A stretch of 64,000 nt of DNA from Rugosimonospora sp036494675 (GTDB taxonomy: Bacteria; Actinomycetota; Actinomycetes; Mycobacteriales; Micromonosporaceae). The stretch lies in assembly GCA_036494675.1 (NCBI GenBank), contig DASXOA010000008.1, positions 1 through 64,000 of the forward strand, given 5' to 3'. Positions 15,791-23,993 of the stretch are shown here, piece by piece. Both the position numbers and the translations under genes were made by a program. Under the pieces are notes generated by a model that saw only the letters and a list, made by a program, of their open reading frames with translations, was not told the origin of the DNA and made no database searches. The stretch's first letter is position 1, and each line of letters begins with the position of its first letter.

Positions 15791-17400
15791 GTACCGCCGT
15801 CGGGCAGCAGACCCGGCCACAGCTCAGCCATCGGCAGATCCTTTTGCTGATGGGCGGTCTGATGACCGGCATGCTGCTGGCCGCGCTGGACCAGACCATC
15901 GTCGGCACCGCGCTGCCGACGATCGTCGGCAAGCTCGGAGGGATCAACCACTACTCGTGGGTCGTCACCGCCTACCTGCTCGCTTCGACCGCGTCCACCC
16001 CGCTGTACGGCAAGGTGTCCGACCTGTACGGCCGGCGCCCGCTGCTGATGTTCGCGATCGGTACGTTCCTCGCCGGCTCGCTGCTCGCCGGGCTGTCCCA
16101 GAACATGACCGAGCTGATCCTGTTCCGCGGGATCCAGGGTCTCGGCGCCGGTGGTCTGATGACGCTGGCGTTCACCATCGTCTCGGACGTCCTACCGCCC
16201 CGTGACCGGCCGCGGTACCAGGGCATCTTCGGCGCCGTCTTCGGCCTGGCGAGCGTGGCGGGCCCGCTGGTCGGCGGGTACTTCGCGCAGCACGACTGGC
16301 GCTGGATCTTCTACATCAACGTGCCGCTCGCGATCGTCGCGATCTTCGTCTGCTACGCCGTGCTGCGCCTGGTTCCCCACATCAAGCGCGAGCACAAGGT
16401 GGACTGGCAGGGTTCGGTACTGATGGTCGCCAGCGTGATCTGCCTGCTGCTGGCGCTGTCCTTCGGCGGCAGCAAGGGCTGGGCCTGGACCTCGCCGAAG
16501 GTGCTCGGCCTGCTGGTCGCGTTCGTCGTCTTCGCGGCCGGATTCCTGTTCCTGGAGTCGCGGGCGTCGGAGCCGATCCTGCCGCTGCGGCTGTTCCGCA
16601 GCCCCAGCTTCTCGATCTCCAACGCGGCCACGTTCATCCTCGGCTTCAGCATGTTCGGCGCGATCATCTACGTGCCGCTGTACCTGCAGATCGTCAAGGG
16701 AGCCACGCCCACCAGGTCCGGCCTGCTGATGCTGCCGATGATGGCCGGCGTGATCGTGACCTCGATCGTCTCGGGTCGGGTGATCAGCAAGCTCGGCCGG
16801 TACAAGTGGAGCACGGTCGCCGGTACGGCGATCCTGGCGGCCGGGTTGCTGCTGTTCACCCAGTTGCAGGTGGGCACCCCGCTGTGGGAGGCCTTCATCT
16901 ACATGCTGGTGATCGGCATCGGGCTCGGCCTGTCGATGCAGCCGCTGATCCTCGCCGTACAGAACTCGTTGACCCTGCGCGACATGGGCTCGGGTACCGC
17001 GACCGCCACCTTCTTCCGCTCGCTGGGCGGCTCGGTGGGCGTCGCGGCGCTGGGTGCGGTGTTGAGCAACAAGCTGACCAGCGTCCTGACCCCGCTGATG
17101 GGGGCGGCGCTCAAGCAGTTGCCGCCGAGCGTGGCGCAGCGGTTCGCCGGCCAGGCGAGCAGCGTCTCGATCAACGATCCGGCGTCGATCAAGGCCCTGC
17201 CGGGTCCGCTGCGCGGGGCGATCCAGCACGGGTTCGTCGACACACTGCACCCGATCTTCCTGGTTGCGGGCCTGGTCGCGCTGATCGCGGTGGCGCTCTG
17301 CCTGATCCTGCCCGACCGGGAACTGCGCGGCGCGGCCCAGCCCGGCAGCGCGGAGGACGGCGAGTACCGGGAGGCGTCCGCCGAGGCTCTGATCGGCTGA
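15787..17400 (+). CDS. DHA2 family MFS drug efflux transporter (EmrB/QacA type)
   Basis: 537 aa with about 14 membrane helices. MLLAALDQTIVGTALPTIV is the DHA2 signature near the N-terminus, DLYGRRPLLM the motif-A loop, then FRGIQGLGAGGLMTL and GPLVGGYF (motif C). It exports hydrophobic drugs in exchange for protons. It overlaps the marR gene by 4 nt and is followed by a strong terminator, forming a two-gene operon. Substrate not predictable. Confidence 0.9.
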   Translation: MSTAVGQQTRPQLSHRQILLLMGGLMTGMLLAALDQTIVGTALPTIVGKLGGINHYSWVVTAYLLASTASTPLYGKVSDLYGRRPLLMFAIGTFLAGSLLAGLSQNMTELILFRGIQGLGAGGLMTLAFTIVSDVLPPRDRPRYQGIFGAVFGLASVAGPLVGGYFAQHDWRWIFYINVPLAIVAIFVCYAVLRLVPHIKREHKVDWQGSVLMVASVICLLLALSFGGSKGWAWTSPKVLGLLVAFVVFAAGFLFLESRASEPILPLRLFRSPSFSISNAATFILGFSMFGAIIYVPLYLQIVKGATPTRSGLLMLPMMAGVIVTSIVSGRVISKLGRYKWSTVAGTAILAAGLLLFTQLQVGTPLWEAFIYMLVIGIGLGLSMQPLILAVQNSLTLRDMGSGTATATFFRSLGGSVGVAALGAVLSNKLTSVLTPLMGAALKQLPPSVAQRFAGQASSVSINDPASIKALPGPLRGAIQHGFVDTLHPIFLVAGLVALIAVALCLILPDRELRGAAQPGSAEDGEYREASAEALIG

Positions 17401-17445
17401 GGCCGATCCGACGCGGCTCGAGATCGGCAAGGCCGATTGCGATTG

Positions 17446-17488
17446 CGGTCCGGTTACCGAGGGAGTTCCCCGGTAACCGGACCGTTTT
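17446..17488 (+). terminator. Rho-independent terminator of the marR-MFS operon
   Basis: cggtccggttacc (17446-17458) pairs perfectly with ggtaaccggaccg (17472-17484), extended by one G-C pair, 12-nt loop, followed by TTTT (17485-17488). It is the clearest intrinsic terminator in the window. Confidence 0.88.
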
Positions 17489-17529
17489 GCCCACTGGTCC
17501 GCTGTGACAACCACCACTAACGTTGGATC

Positions 17530-19167
17530 ATGCGCAGTACGATGATGGACCTGCCGCTCCAGATCTCCCGGCTCCTCGAGTACGGCCGCGGCGTGCACGG
17601 CGGGTCCGAAGTGGTGACCTGGACGGCGGACGGGGCCCGGCGCAACACGTACGCCGAGGTCGGCGCGCAGGCCGCCCAGCTGGCCCACGCGCTGCACGAC
17701 GACCTCGGCGTCGTCGGCGATCAGCGGGTCGGCACGTTCATGTGGAACAACGCCGAGCACCTCGTCGCCTACTTCGCGATCCCCAGCATGGGCGCGGTGC
17801 TGCACACCCTCAACATCCGGCTGTTCCCGGAGCAGCTGACCTACATCGTCACCCACGCCGAGGACCGGGTGGTGATCGTCGACTCGACGCTGGTTCCGCT
17901 GCTCGCGCGGAGCCTGCCGCAGATGCCGACCGTGGAGCACGTCGTGGTGGTCGGCGGTGGGGACACCGCACCGCTGGAGGCGGCGGCGGTGGAGGTGCAC
18001 CGGTGGGAGGAACTGCTGGCCGGCAAGCCGACCGAGTACGACTGGCCGGAGCTGGACGAGCGGGACGCGGCGGCCCTGTGCTACACGTCCGGTACCACCG
18101 GCAACCCCAAGGGCGTGGCCTACTCGCACCGGTCCATCTGGCTGCACTCGATGCAGGTCTGCTCGCCGGCGGCGTTCGGCCTCACCACCCACTCCCGCGA
18201 GCTGGCCATCGTGCCGATGTTTCACGCGATGGCGTGGGGGGTGCCCTACGCGGCCTTCATGGCCGGCGCCTCGCTGATCATGCCGGATCGGTTCCTGCAG
18301 GCCGCCCCGCTGGCCGCGATGATCGAGGCGGAACGGCCCAACCTCGCCGGGGCGGTACCGACGATCTGGACCGACCTGCTCGCCTACCTGGACGCGCACC
18401 CCGAGGTCGACATCACGTCGCTCAAGGAGGCCGTGGTCGGTGGCTCGGCCTGCCCGCCGTCGTTGATGCACGCGTTCTCTGAGCGGTATGGCGTCGAGAT
18501 CCTGCACGCCTGGGGGATGACCGAGATGTCGCCGCTGGGCTCGGTGTCCCGGACTCCGGGTGGCGTGGAGGGCCAGGCCGCCTGGGACTACCGGTACACG
18601 CAGGGGCTGTTCCCGGCCTCGGTACAGGCGCGGATCGTCGGCCCGCTGGGCGACGTACAGCCCCACGACGGGCAGGCGGTCGGCGAGGTGGAGGTACGCG
18701 GCCCCTGGGTGACCGCCCGGTACTTCGGCGACGACGTTCCCGACCCGGACAAGTTCCGCGACGGCTGGCTGCGTACCGGCGACGTGGGCACGCTGTCCGC
18801 CGACGGCTTCCTGACGCTGACCGACCGGGCCAAGGACGTGATCAAGTCCGGCGGCGAGTGGATCTCCAGCATGGATCTGGAGAACCACCTGATGGCGCAC
18901 CCCGCCGTCCTGGAGGCCTGCGTGATCGGAGTGCCGGATCCCCGATGGGACGAGCGGCCGCTGGCCGCCGTCGTGCTGCGCGAGGGGGCCACCGTGACCG
19001 TCGGGGAGTTGCGCGAGTTCCTGGCCGGCCGGGTAGCGAACTGGCAGGTACCGGAGCGGTGGGCGTTCATCGACGCGGTACCCAGGACCAGCGTCGGCAA
19101 GTTCGACAAGAAGGTGGTCCGCTCGCAGTACGCGGACGGCGCGCTGGACGTGCAGACCACGGGCTGA
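17530..19167 (+). CDS. Long-chain fatty acid CoA ligase (AMP-forming)
   Basis: 545 aa. It is an ANL superfamily enzyme: YTSGTTGNPKGVAYSHRS (ATP/AMP loop), HAWGMTEMSPLG, GWLRTGDVG and DRAKDVIKSGGEWISS, with the C-terminal KFDKK lysine. It activates a fatty or aromatic acid to its CoA thioester. Closest in style to medium/long-chain acyl-CoA synthetases. No beta-oxidation genes adjoin, so the substrate is open. TAACGT (17518-17523) sits 6 nt before the ATG with no Shine-Dalgarno, so probably leaderless. Confidence 0.9.
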   Translation: MRSTMMDLPLQISRLLEYGRGVHGGSEVVTWTADGARRNTYAEVGAQAAQLAHALHDDLGVVGDQRVGTFMWNNAEHLVAYFAIPSMGAVLHTLNIRLFPEQLTYIVTHAEDRVVIVDSTLVPLLARSLPQMPTVEHVVVVGGGDTAPLEAAAVEVHRWEELLAGKPTEYDWPELDERDAAALCYTSGTTGNPKGVAYSHRSIWLHSMQVCSPAAFGLTTHSRELAIVPMFHAMAWGVPYAAFMAGASLIMPDRFLQAAPLAAMIEAERPNLAGAVPTIWTDLLAYLDAHPEVDITSLKEAVVGGSACPPSLMHAFSERYGVEILHAWGMTEMSPLGSVSRTPGGVEGQAAWDYRYTQGLFPASVQARIVGPLGDVQPHDGQAVGEVEVRGPWVTARYFGDDVPDPDKFRDGWLRTGDVGTLSADGFLTLTDRAKDVIKSGGEWISSMDLENHLMAHPAVLEACVIGVPDPRWDERPLAAVVLREGATVTVGELREFLAGRVANWQVPERWAFIDAVPRTSVGKFDKKVVRSQYADGALDVQTTG

Positions 19168-19168
19168 T

Positions 19169-19188
19169 CCCCCCGATCGCTCCGGGGG
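19169..19188. terminator. Short hairpin between convergent genes
   Basis: A 6-bp G+C stem (cccccg / cggggg) with a 7-nt loop fills the gap between the CoA ligase and ku stops; weak, no U-tract. Confidence 0.35.
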
Positions 19189-19191
19189 TGT

Positions 19192-20235
19192 TCAGGCGGA
19201 GCGGCGCGCCTTGCTGGCCGCCTTCTTGGCGGGAGTCTTCTTCGCGGCCGAGGTGCCTTTCGCGGCGGTCTTCTTGGCGGCCTGCTTGTCCCCGTCGTCC
19301 GAGCCGGCGCCGCTCGCCTTCCGCGCGGCCGCCTTCTTCGCCGGTGCCGCCTTCGTGGTCTTCTTGGCCGGCGCGGCCTTGGCGGCGGCCTTCCTGGCGG
19401 ACTTGGCCGCCGTGATCGGGGTCGGTTCGGACGACCGTCCGGGTGCGCCCCCCTCGCCGCGGGCCGCCCGGGCCCGGTCCACCGAGGCCCGCAGCGCGGC
19501 CATCAGGTCGACCGCCGGAGCCGGCGCGGCTTCCTCCTCGGCGGGCGCGACCACCTCGCGGCCTTCGACCTTCGCGTCGATGACCTCCTGGAGCGCCTCG
19601 CGGTAGTTGTCCGTGTAGGCGTCGGGCTCGAAGTCGGCGGCCATGGAGTCGATCAGTGACTCGGCCATCGCCAACTCCTGGGGCCGGGCCGACACGTCTT
19701 CGTCGAGGAAGTTGAACGCGGGCGCCCGCACCTCGTCCGGCCAGAGCATCGTGTTGAGCACGAGCACGCCCTCGCGGACCCGCAGCGTGGCCAGTTGCTC
19801 GCGCTGGCGCAGCGCGACCTTCACGATGGCGACCCGGTCGACCCCGGTCAGCGCGTCGCGCAGCAGCACGTACGGCTTGGCGGCGGTGTTCTCCGGTTCG
19901 AGGTAGTAGGCCTTGGCGTAGAGGATCGGGTCCACCTGCTCGGCGGGCACGAACTCCAGCACCTCGATGGCGTGCGAGGTGGTCAACGGCAGGTCGGCGA
20001 AGTCCTCGTCGCTCAGCACGACCATCTCGCCGCCGCCGATGTCGTACCCCTTGGCGATGTCGTCGTACGAGACTTCTTCGCCGTCCACCGAGCAGACCCG
20101 CTTGTACCGGATGCGCCCGCCATCGGTGCGGTGCACCTGATGGAAGCGAATGTCCTTCTCCTCGGTCGCGGAGTAGAGGCGGACTCCGATCGACACCAGG
20201 CCGAACGAGACCGCACCTTTCCAGATCGCCCGCAT
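19192..20235 (-). CDS. ku: Ku-like DNA end-binding protein
   Basis: 347 aa. The first about 255 residues are a complete prokaryotic Ku core (MRAIWKGAVSFGLVSIGVRLYSAT, IRFHQVH, YYLEP, MLWPDEVR). It forms a homodimeric ring on double-strand breaks and recruits LigD activities for non-homologous end joining. The last about 75 residues are a histone-H1-like Lys/Ala tail (PAKKA, AAKK), known in actinobacterial Ku as DNA-binding. TATCCT on this strand (20247-20242) sits 6 nt before the ATG with no Shine-Dalgarno, suggesting leaderless expression. The ligase and polymerase genes lie 1.9 kb away. Confidence 0.95.
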   Translation of the reverse strand: MRAIWKGAVSFGLVSIGVRLYSATEEKDIRFHQVHRTDGGRIRYKRVCSVDGEEVSYDDIAKGYDIGGGEMVVLSDEDFADLPLTTSHAIEVLEFVPAEQVDPILYAKAYYLEPENTAAKPYVLLRDALTGVDRVAIVKVALRQREQLATLRVREGVLVLNTMLWPDEVRAPAFNFLDEDVSARPQELAMAESLIDSMAADFEPDAYTDNYREALQEVIDAKVEGREVVAPAEEEAAPAPAVDLMAALRASVDRARAARGEGGAPGRSSEPTPITAAKSARKAAAKAAPAKKTTKAAPAKKAAARKASGAGSDDGDKQAAKKTAAKGTSAAKKTPAKKAASKARRSA

Positions 20236-20357
20236 ACAGCCAGGATACGACCGGCAACCAGGGAAAACGACCGCTCCGGAGGTTCGGCCGACGAATCGTT
20301 GGCCAGACGGAACGTAATGTATGGGGCGCTCTCAGCGAGGGCGCCCCAAAAAGCAAG

Positions 20358-20384
20358 CAACGACCCCCTGCTCAGGGGTCGTTG
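20358..20384 (-). terminator. Terminator of the XRE-DUF397 operon
   Basis: Read on the minus strand, a perfect 10-bp stem (caacgacccc/ggggtcgttg) with a 7-nt loop is followed within 5 nt by a run of five T, 14 nt after the DUF397 stop. The rest of the ku upstream gap also has an inverted repeat, ggggcgc/gcgcccc, near 20323-20347. Confidence 0.75.
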
Positions 20385-20397
20385 ATGTTCGGTTTAC

Positions 20398-20607
20398 TCA
20401 GCAGGCGAGGTCGAATTCTCCGTCCTTGGCACCGGCTACGAACGCGTCCCATTCGGCTGGCGTGAATACCAGCACCGGGCCGCTGCGGTCTTTGGTGTCG
20501 CGGACCGCGACGGCGTCGCCGAGGATCGCGACCTCGACACAGTTGCCGTTACCGCTGCTGCGTGAGCTTTTGTGCCACGCCGCGCGGGTCAGGTCTTTGG
20601 CGGCCAT
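20398..20607 (-). CDS. DUF397 domain protein
   Basis: 69 aa covering the full domain: AAWHKSSRSSGNGNCVEVA, then VAVRDTKDRSGPVLVFTPAEWDAFV. DUF397 proteins are very numerous in actinomycetes and usually follow an XRE/DUF5753 regulator, as here (41-nt gap). They are thought to act as its partner, possibly a toxin-antitoxin-like or antitermination-type pair; the mechanism is unsettled. AAGGGGG precedes the ATG. Confidence 0.9.
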   Translation of the reverse strand: MAAKDLTRAAWHKSSRSSGNGNCVEVAILGDAVAVRDTKDRSGPVLVFTPAEWDAFVAGAKDGEFDLAC

Positions 20608-20648
20608 ACCGCACCCCCTTTTGTCTTTTAGGAGAACTATCGGAGGAG

Positions 20649-21491
20649 TTACTGGATGTTACGAGAAGCTTCGCGTAGTAGGGCAATCGAGTCGTCGGGA
20701 CCGAGCGCCATACTGCACAACCTCTCGTGGACGATGTTATACCCTCCGACGTGTTGAGGTTCCTCCAACGCCTGTCCATTTGTGAGATTTTCCAGGTAGA
20801 CGATTGATTCGTCCGGGGCATCTGCGAAGCTCAGGATTACGTAGGGTGTTGTCATCGCAGGGTGTCCACCGGCCGCCATGGGTAGTACCTGGATGGTGAC
20901 GTTCGGTAGTTTCGCAAGATCAGCGAGCTGCTCCAGTTGCTCGCTCATCACCTCGGGTCCGCCGACCGGGCGCATCAGCACCGCCTCGTTCAGGACGGCC
21001 GACAGAGTGGCCGGGGAATCCTGCCGAAGAACCTCCTGGCGTTGGATGCGGGCGGCCACCTTGCGGTCGATGTCGACACTGCCGGCGGTCATCTCGAACA
21101 TGGCCCGCGCGTAGGCCTCGGTCTGCAGCAGGCCCGGTACCGACTCGGCCTCGTAGGTGCGCATCACCGACGCCTCGGCCTCGAGCCCGACGTAGAACTC
21201 GAACCATTCCGGCAGGACGTCGCTGTAGTTGTGCCACCAGCCCCGCTGCTGCGCGCCCCGCGCTATTTCAATCAGCGCCTCGGCGTCGACATTGCTCACC
21301 CGGTACAGGGCGAGGGCGGCGCGCACGTCACGCGGCTTGATGCCGATCTGCGCGTTCTCGATGCGGGACAGGTTGCTTTTGGACATGTCAAGCTGGCGGG
21401 CGGCCTGGTCCAGTGTCAATCCATTTTGTTCGCGCAACTGGCGAAGCTCGCGGGCAATACGGCGGCGGCGAACGGTCGGGCTGCTGGTCAC
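20649..21491 (-). CDS. XRE family regulator with DUF5753 domain
   Basis: 280 aa. N-terminal HTH_XRE (residues about 13-65, LREQNGLTLDQAARQLDMSKSNLSRIEN). The C-terminal DUF5753 (from about 90) carries LEAEASVMRTYEAESVPGLLQTEAYARAM and LPNVTIQVLPMAAGGHPAM. Pairs with the DUF397 gene directly downstream. Related Streptomyces pairs influence development and antibiotic production. Starts at GTG 21491; the 251-nt region beyond, shared with a divergent gene, contains the dyad TTGCATCGCAA (21560-21570), a possible operator. Confidence 0.9.
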   Translation of the reverse strand: MTSSPTVRRRRIARELRQLREQNGLTLDQAARQLDMSKSNLSRIENAQIGIKPRDVRAALALYRVSNVDAEALIEIARGAQQRGWWHNYSDVLPEWFEFYVGLEAEASVMRTYEAESVPGLLQTEAYARAMFEMTAGSVDIDRKVAARIQRQEVLRQDSPATLSAVLNEAVLMRPVGGPEVMSEQLEQLADLAKLPNVTIQVLPMAAGGHPAMTTPYVILSFADAPDESIVYLENLTNGQALEEPQHVGGYNIVHERLCSMALGPDDSIALLREASRNIQ

Positions 21492-21742
21492 GGCGCTGAG
21501 TCTCGCATCTGTCGCAGAGGAATGCTAGGGAGCCGTGACGCAACGTGATTATCCGGGAGTTGCATCGCAATAGACGCCGGTGCATGCTATCTACAGCGTC
21601 GGCGCCGAGGTTCCCCGAGGCCGGCTGTTCCGGATGACGACGGCCACGGGAGAGCGGCGCCACGCGTACGCGTCGCGGATCGGCCCATGGGCCGGGCCGA
21701 CGAGCGGCGTAGTGGGGCGGTGGCCAGGGGAGGAGTCCTGAC

Positions 21743-22114
21743 GTGACCATGACCGTTCCGACCGATTCGGTCGCGACGACGACGGGTGCGGGGCTTCTTG
21801 CCATGGCTGCCGACCTCCTGCCGACAGTCGTCGGCGATGGGCCGATGCTCAGCAGCGACGTGCACGCCACCCTGTATTCCGCCGCCCGCGTCCTGCCCGG
21901 CGGGGACGATCGTGGCCGGGCGCACCTGGTCGCCGACCAGGCCGAGGAGATGTTCGCCGCCTATCTGGTGGCCGCCGGCGAGACCGGGCCGGCCAGGTCG
22001 CCCCGGCACACGGTGCGGGGCTGGGTGACCGGGTCCCCGATGTGGGCCGTGGCCCGCGGGCTGCGCGCGGCCGCTCGGTATTTCTGGCGGCCAGGGGCTC
22101 ACCAGCCGCTATAA
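21743..22114 (+). CDS. Hypothetical protein upstream of the NHEJ ligase
   Basis: 123 aa, not recognised. It appears soluble and helical (GAGLLAMAADLLP, DDRGRAHLVADQAEEMFAAYLVAAGE) with a basic C-terminal end (RGLRAAARYFWR). GTG 21743 is chosen because AGGGGAGGAG sits 7 nt upstream. Its TAA is 9 nt before the DNA ligase start, so it may be co-transcribed with the end-joining genes, or lie in an unrelated unit divergent from the XRE regulator. Confidence 0.62.
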   Translation: MTMTVPTDSVATTTGAGLLAMAADLLPTVVGDGPMLSSDVHATLYSAARVLPGGDDRGRAHLVADQAEEMFAAYLVAAGETGPARSPRHTVRGWVTGSPMWAVARGLRAAARYFWRPGAHQPL

Positions 22115-22123
22115 GGTCTTAGG

Positions 22124-23053
22124 GTGCCCGGCGCGCCCATGCTCGCCACCGCCGGTCCGCTGCCGAGCGGGCCGGACTGGGCGTATGAGTTCAAGTGGGA
22201 TGGCGTCCGGGTACTCGCCACGATCGAGCGGGGCACCCTGCGGCTGCGCGCGCGCAGCGGCGCCGACGTCACGGCGGCCTATCCCGAGCTTGCGCCGCTG
22301 GGCGCCGTACTGGACCACGCGGTGCTCGACGGGGAGATCGTCGCGCTGGACGAGGCCGGGCGGCCATCGTTCACGGTGCTGGCGGAGCGGATGCACGTGC
22401 GGGAGGCGGGGCGGGCTGCCCGGCTCGCGGCCGTGCGCCCGGTCACGTACATGATCTTCGACCTGCTCGCGCTCGATGGGCTCGATATCACCGGCCGGTC
22501 GTACGCCGACCGCCGCGCCGCCCTGGAGGACCTGGACCTGTCCGCCGTGCGGTGGCTGGTGCCTCCCCGGTTCGATGACGGCGACGCGACCCTGGCGGCG
22601 GCCGACGAGTACGCGCTGGAGGGTGTGGTGGCCAAGCGGCTGGCGGCGCCGTACCGGCCCGGTACCCGATCACCCGACTGGGTCAAGTACAAGCGCGAGC
22701 ACACCGCCGACCTGGTGGTCGGCGGCTGGCGCCGGGGCGTGCGGACCATCGGCGCCCTGCTGGTGGGCACCGCGCGACCGGACGGCCGGCTCGACTTCCG
22801 GGGCCGGGTCGGTGGCGGGATCTCGGCCGCCAAGGAACGGGATCTGCTCGCCGCGCTGCGGCCGCTGGTGGTGCGGGCGTCGCCGTTCGCGGAGGAGTTG
22901 CCCAGGGAGGATTCCCGGGACGCGGTCTGGGTAGCGCCACAGGTCGTGGTGGAGGTCCGGTACGGCCAGGTCACCCCCGACCACCGGCTGCGCTTCCCGC
23001 GCCTGGAACGGCTGCGCACCGACAAGTCCGCGGCGGAGTGTGTCGATGGCTGA
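22124..23053 (+). CDS. ATP-dependent DNA ligase, LigD ligase-domain type
   Basis: 309 aa. Motif I EFKWDGVR places the adenylated Lys at K24; LDGEIVALD, TYMIFDLLALDG, EGVVAKR (K171) and WVKYKRE are the other nucleotidyltransferase motifs, followed by the OB fold. It matches the ligase domain of bacterial LigD as a free-standing protein and seals breaks held by Ku. GTG 22124 has TAAGGT (22112-22117) 6 nt upstream, the hexamer overlapping the stop of the gene before, so it can be leaderless. It overlaps the polymerase gene. Confidence 0.92.
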   Translation: MPGAPMLATAGPLPSGPDWAYEFKWDGVRVLATIERGTLRLRARSGADVTAAYPELAPLGAVLDHAVLDGEIVALDEAGRPSFTVLAERMHVREAGRAARLAAVRPVTYMIFDLLALDGLDITGRSYADRRAALEDLDLSAVRWLVPPRFDDGDATLAAADEYALEGVVAKRLAAPYRPGTRSPDWVKYKREHTADLVVGGWRRGVRTIGALLVGTARPDGRLDFRGRVGGGISAAKERDLLAALRPLVVRASPFAEELPREDSRDAVWVAPQVVVEVRYGQVTPDHRLRFPRLERLRTDKSAAECVDG

Positions 23054-23963
23054 ACGAGATCGCGTCCCGGTGCAGGTCGACGGCGTCACGGTCGAACTGT
23101 CCAATCTCGACAAGGTGCTCTACCCGGCCAGCGGGTTCACCAAGGGCGAGGTGATCGACTACTACACCCGGGTGGCGCCGGTCCTGCTGCCGCACCTCGC
23201 GAACCGTCCGCTGACCCGGATCCGGTACCCGAACGGCGTCGGCGGCAACGGCTTCTTCGAGAAGAACGCGCCGGCCGGGGTCCCGGACTGGGTACGGATC
23301 GAGACGCTGCCCGCTCCCGGCTCGACGAAGGGCCGGGAAACCCTGGACTATGTCGTCGCCGACGATCTGCCGACCCTGGTCTGGCTGGCCAACCTCGCCG
23401 CCCTGGAACTGCACGTGCCACAGTGGACGATCGGCTCGGCCGGCCCCGACCGGCTGGTCGTGGACCTGGATCCGGGGCCGCCCGCCGGCTTCGCCGAGTG
23501 CACGCGGGTCGCCCTGCTGCTGCGCGACCGGCTGTCCGCCGACGGGTTGGACCCGCAGCCGAAGACCTCGGGCCGCAAGGGTATGCAGCTCATGTGCGCG
23601 CTCGCCGGTACGCAGCCGGCCGACGAGGTGGCCGGGTACGCCCGGCGGATCGCCGAGGAACTGGAGCGCGACAACCCGAAACTCGTCGTCGCCCGGATGG
23701 CCAGGAACCTGCGCCCCCGCAAGGTCTTCATCGACTGGAGCCAGAACAACGCGGCGAAGACCACGGTGGCGCCGTACTCGATGCGTGCGGAGCCGTCGCC
23801 GACCGTCTCGACGCCGCTGACCTGGGCGGAGTTGGAGAAGGGCAAGGTCCGGCAGTTCCGCGCCGACGAGGTGCTGGCACGGATCAGGCGGTACGGCGAC
23901 CTGTTCGGCGACCTGACCGGCGGGGACGGCCGGGAAGTACCCCGGCCGCCCCGCCGATCCTGA
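23046..23963 (+). CDS. NHEJ polymerase/primase, LigD polymerase-domain type
   Basis: 305 aa. Archaeo-eukaryotic primase-like domain of LigD: LSNLDKVLYPASGFTKGEVIDYY, GFFEKNAP, VDLDPGP with metal-binding D140 and D142, GRKGMQL and RPRKVFIDWSQN. It fills gaps and adds nucleotides at broken ends. ATG 23046 has GGCGGAG about 8 nt upstream; GTG 23040 is possible. It overlaps the ligase by 8 nt. Mycobacterial LigD joins polymerase, phosphoesterase and ligase in one chain; here they are split and no phosphoesterase module is seen. Confidence 0.92.
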   Translation: MAERDRVPVQVDGVTVELSNLDKVLYPASGFTKGEVIDYYTRVAPVLLPHLANRPLTRIRYPNGVGGNGFFEKNAPAGVPDWVRIETLPAPGSTKGRETLDYVVADDLPTLVWLANLAALELHVPQWTIGSAGPDRLVVDLDPGPPAGFAECTRVALLLRDRLSADGLDPQPKTSGRKGMQLMCALAGTQPADEVAGYARRIAEELERDNPKLVVARMARNLRPRKVFIDWSQNNAAKTTVAPYSMRAEPSPTVSTPLTWAELEKGKVRQFRADEVLARIRRYGDLFGDLTGGDGREVPRPPRRS

Positions 23964-23983
23964 CCGCCGGCCCGGACCGGCGG
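23964..23983. terminator. Hairpin between convergent genes
   Basis: ccgccgg (23964-23970) pairs with ccggcgg (23977-23983) around 6 nt, directly at the polymerase stop, and could end transcription from both sides. Confidence 0.55.
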
Positions 23984-23993
23984 CGTCACGCGC

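Noticed and set aside
16192..18900. Open frame of 902 codons on the minus strand
   Set aside because: Antisense to the DHA2 efflux pump and the acyl-CoA synthetase, both with intact motifs; no domain in the antisense product.
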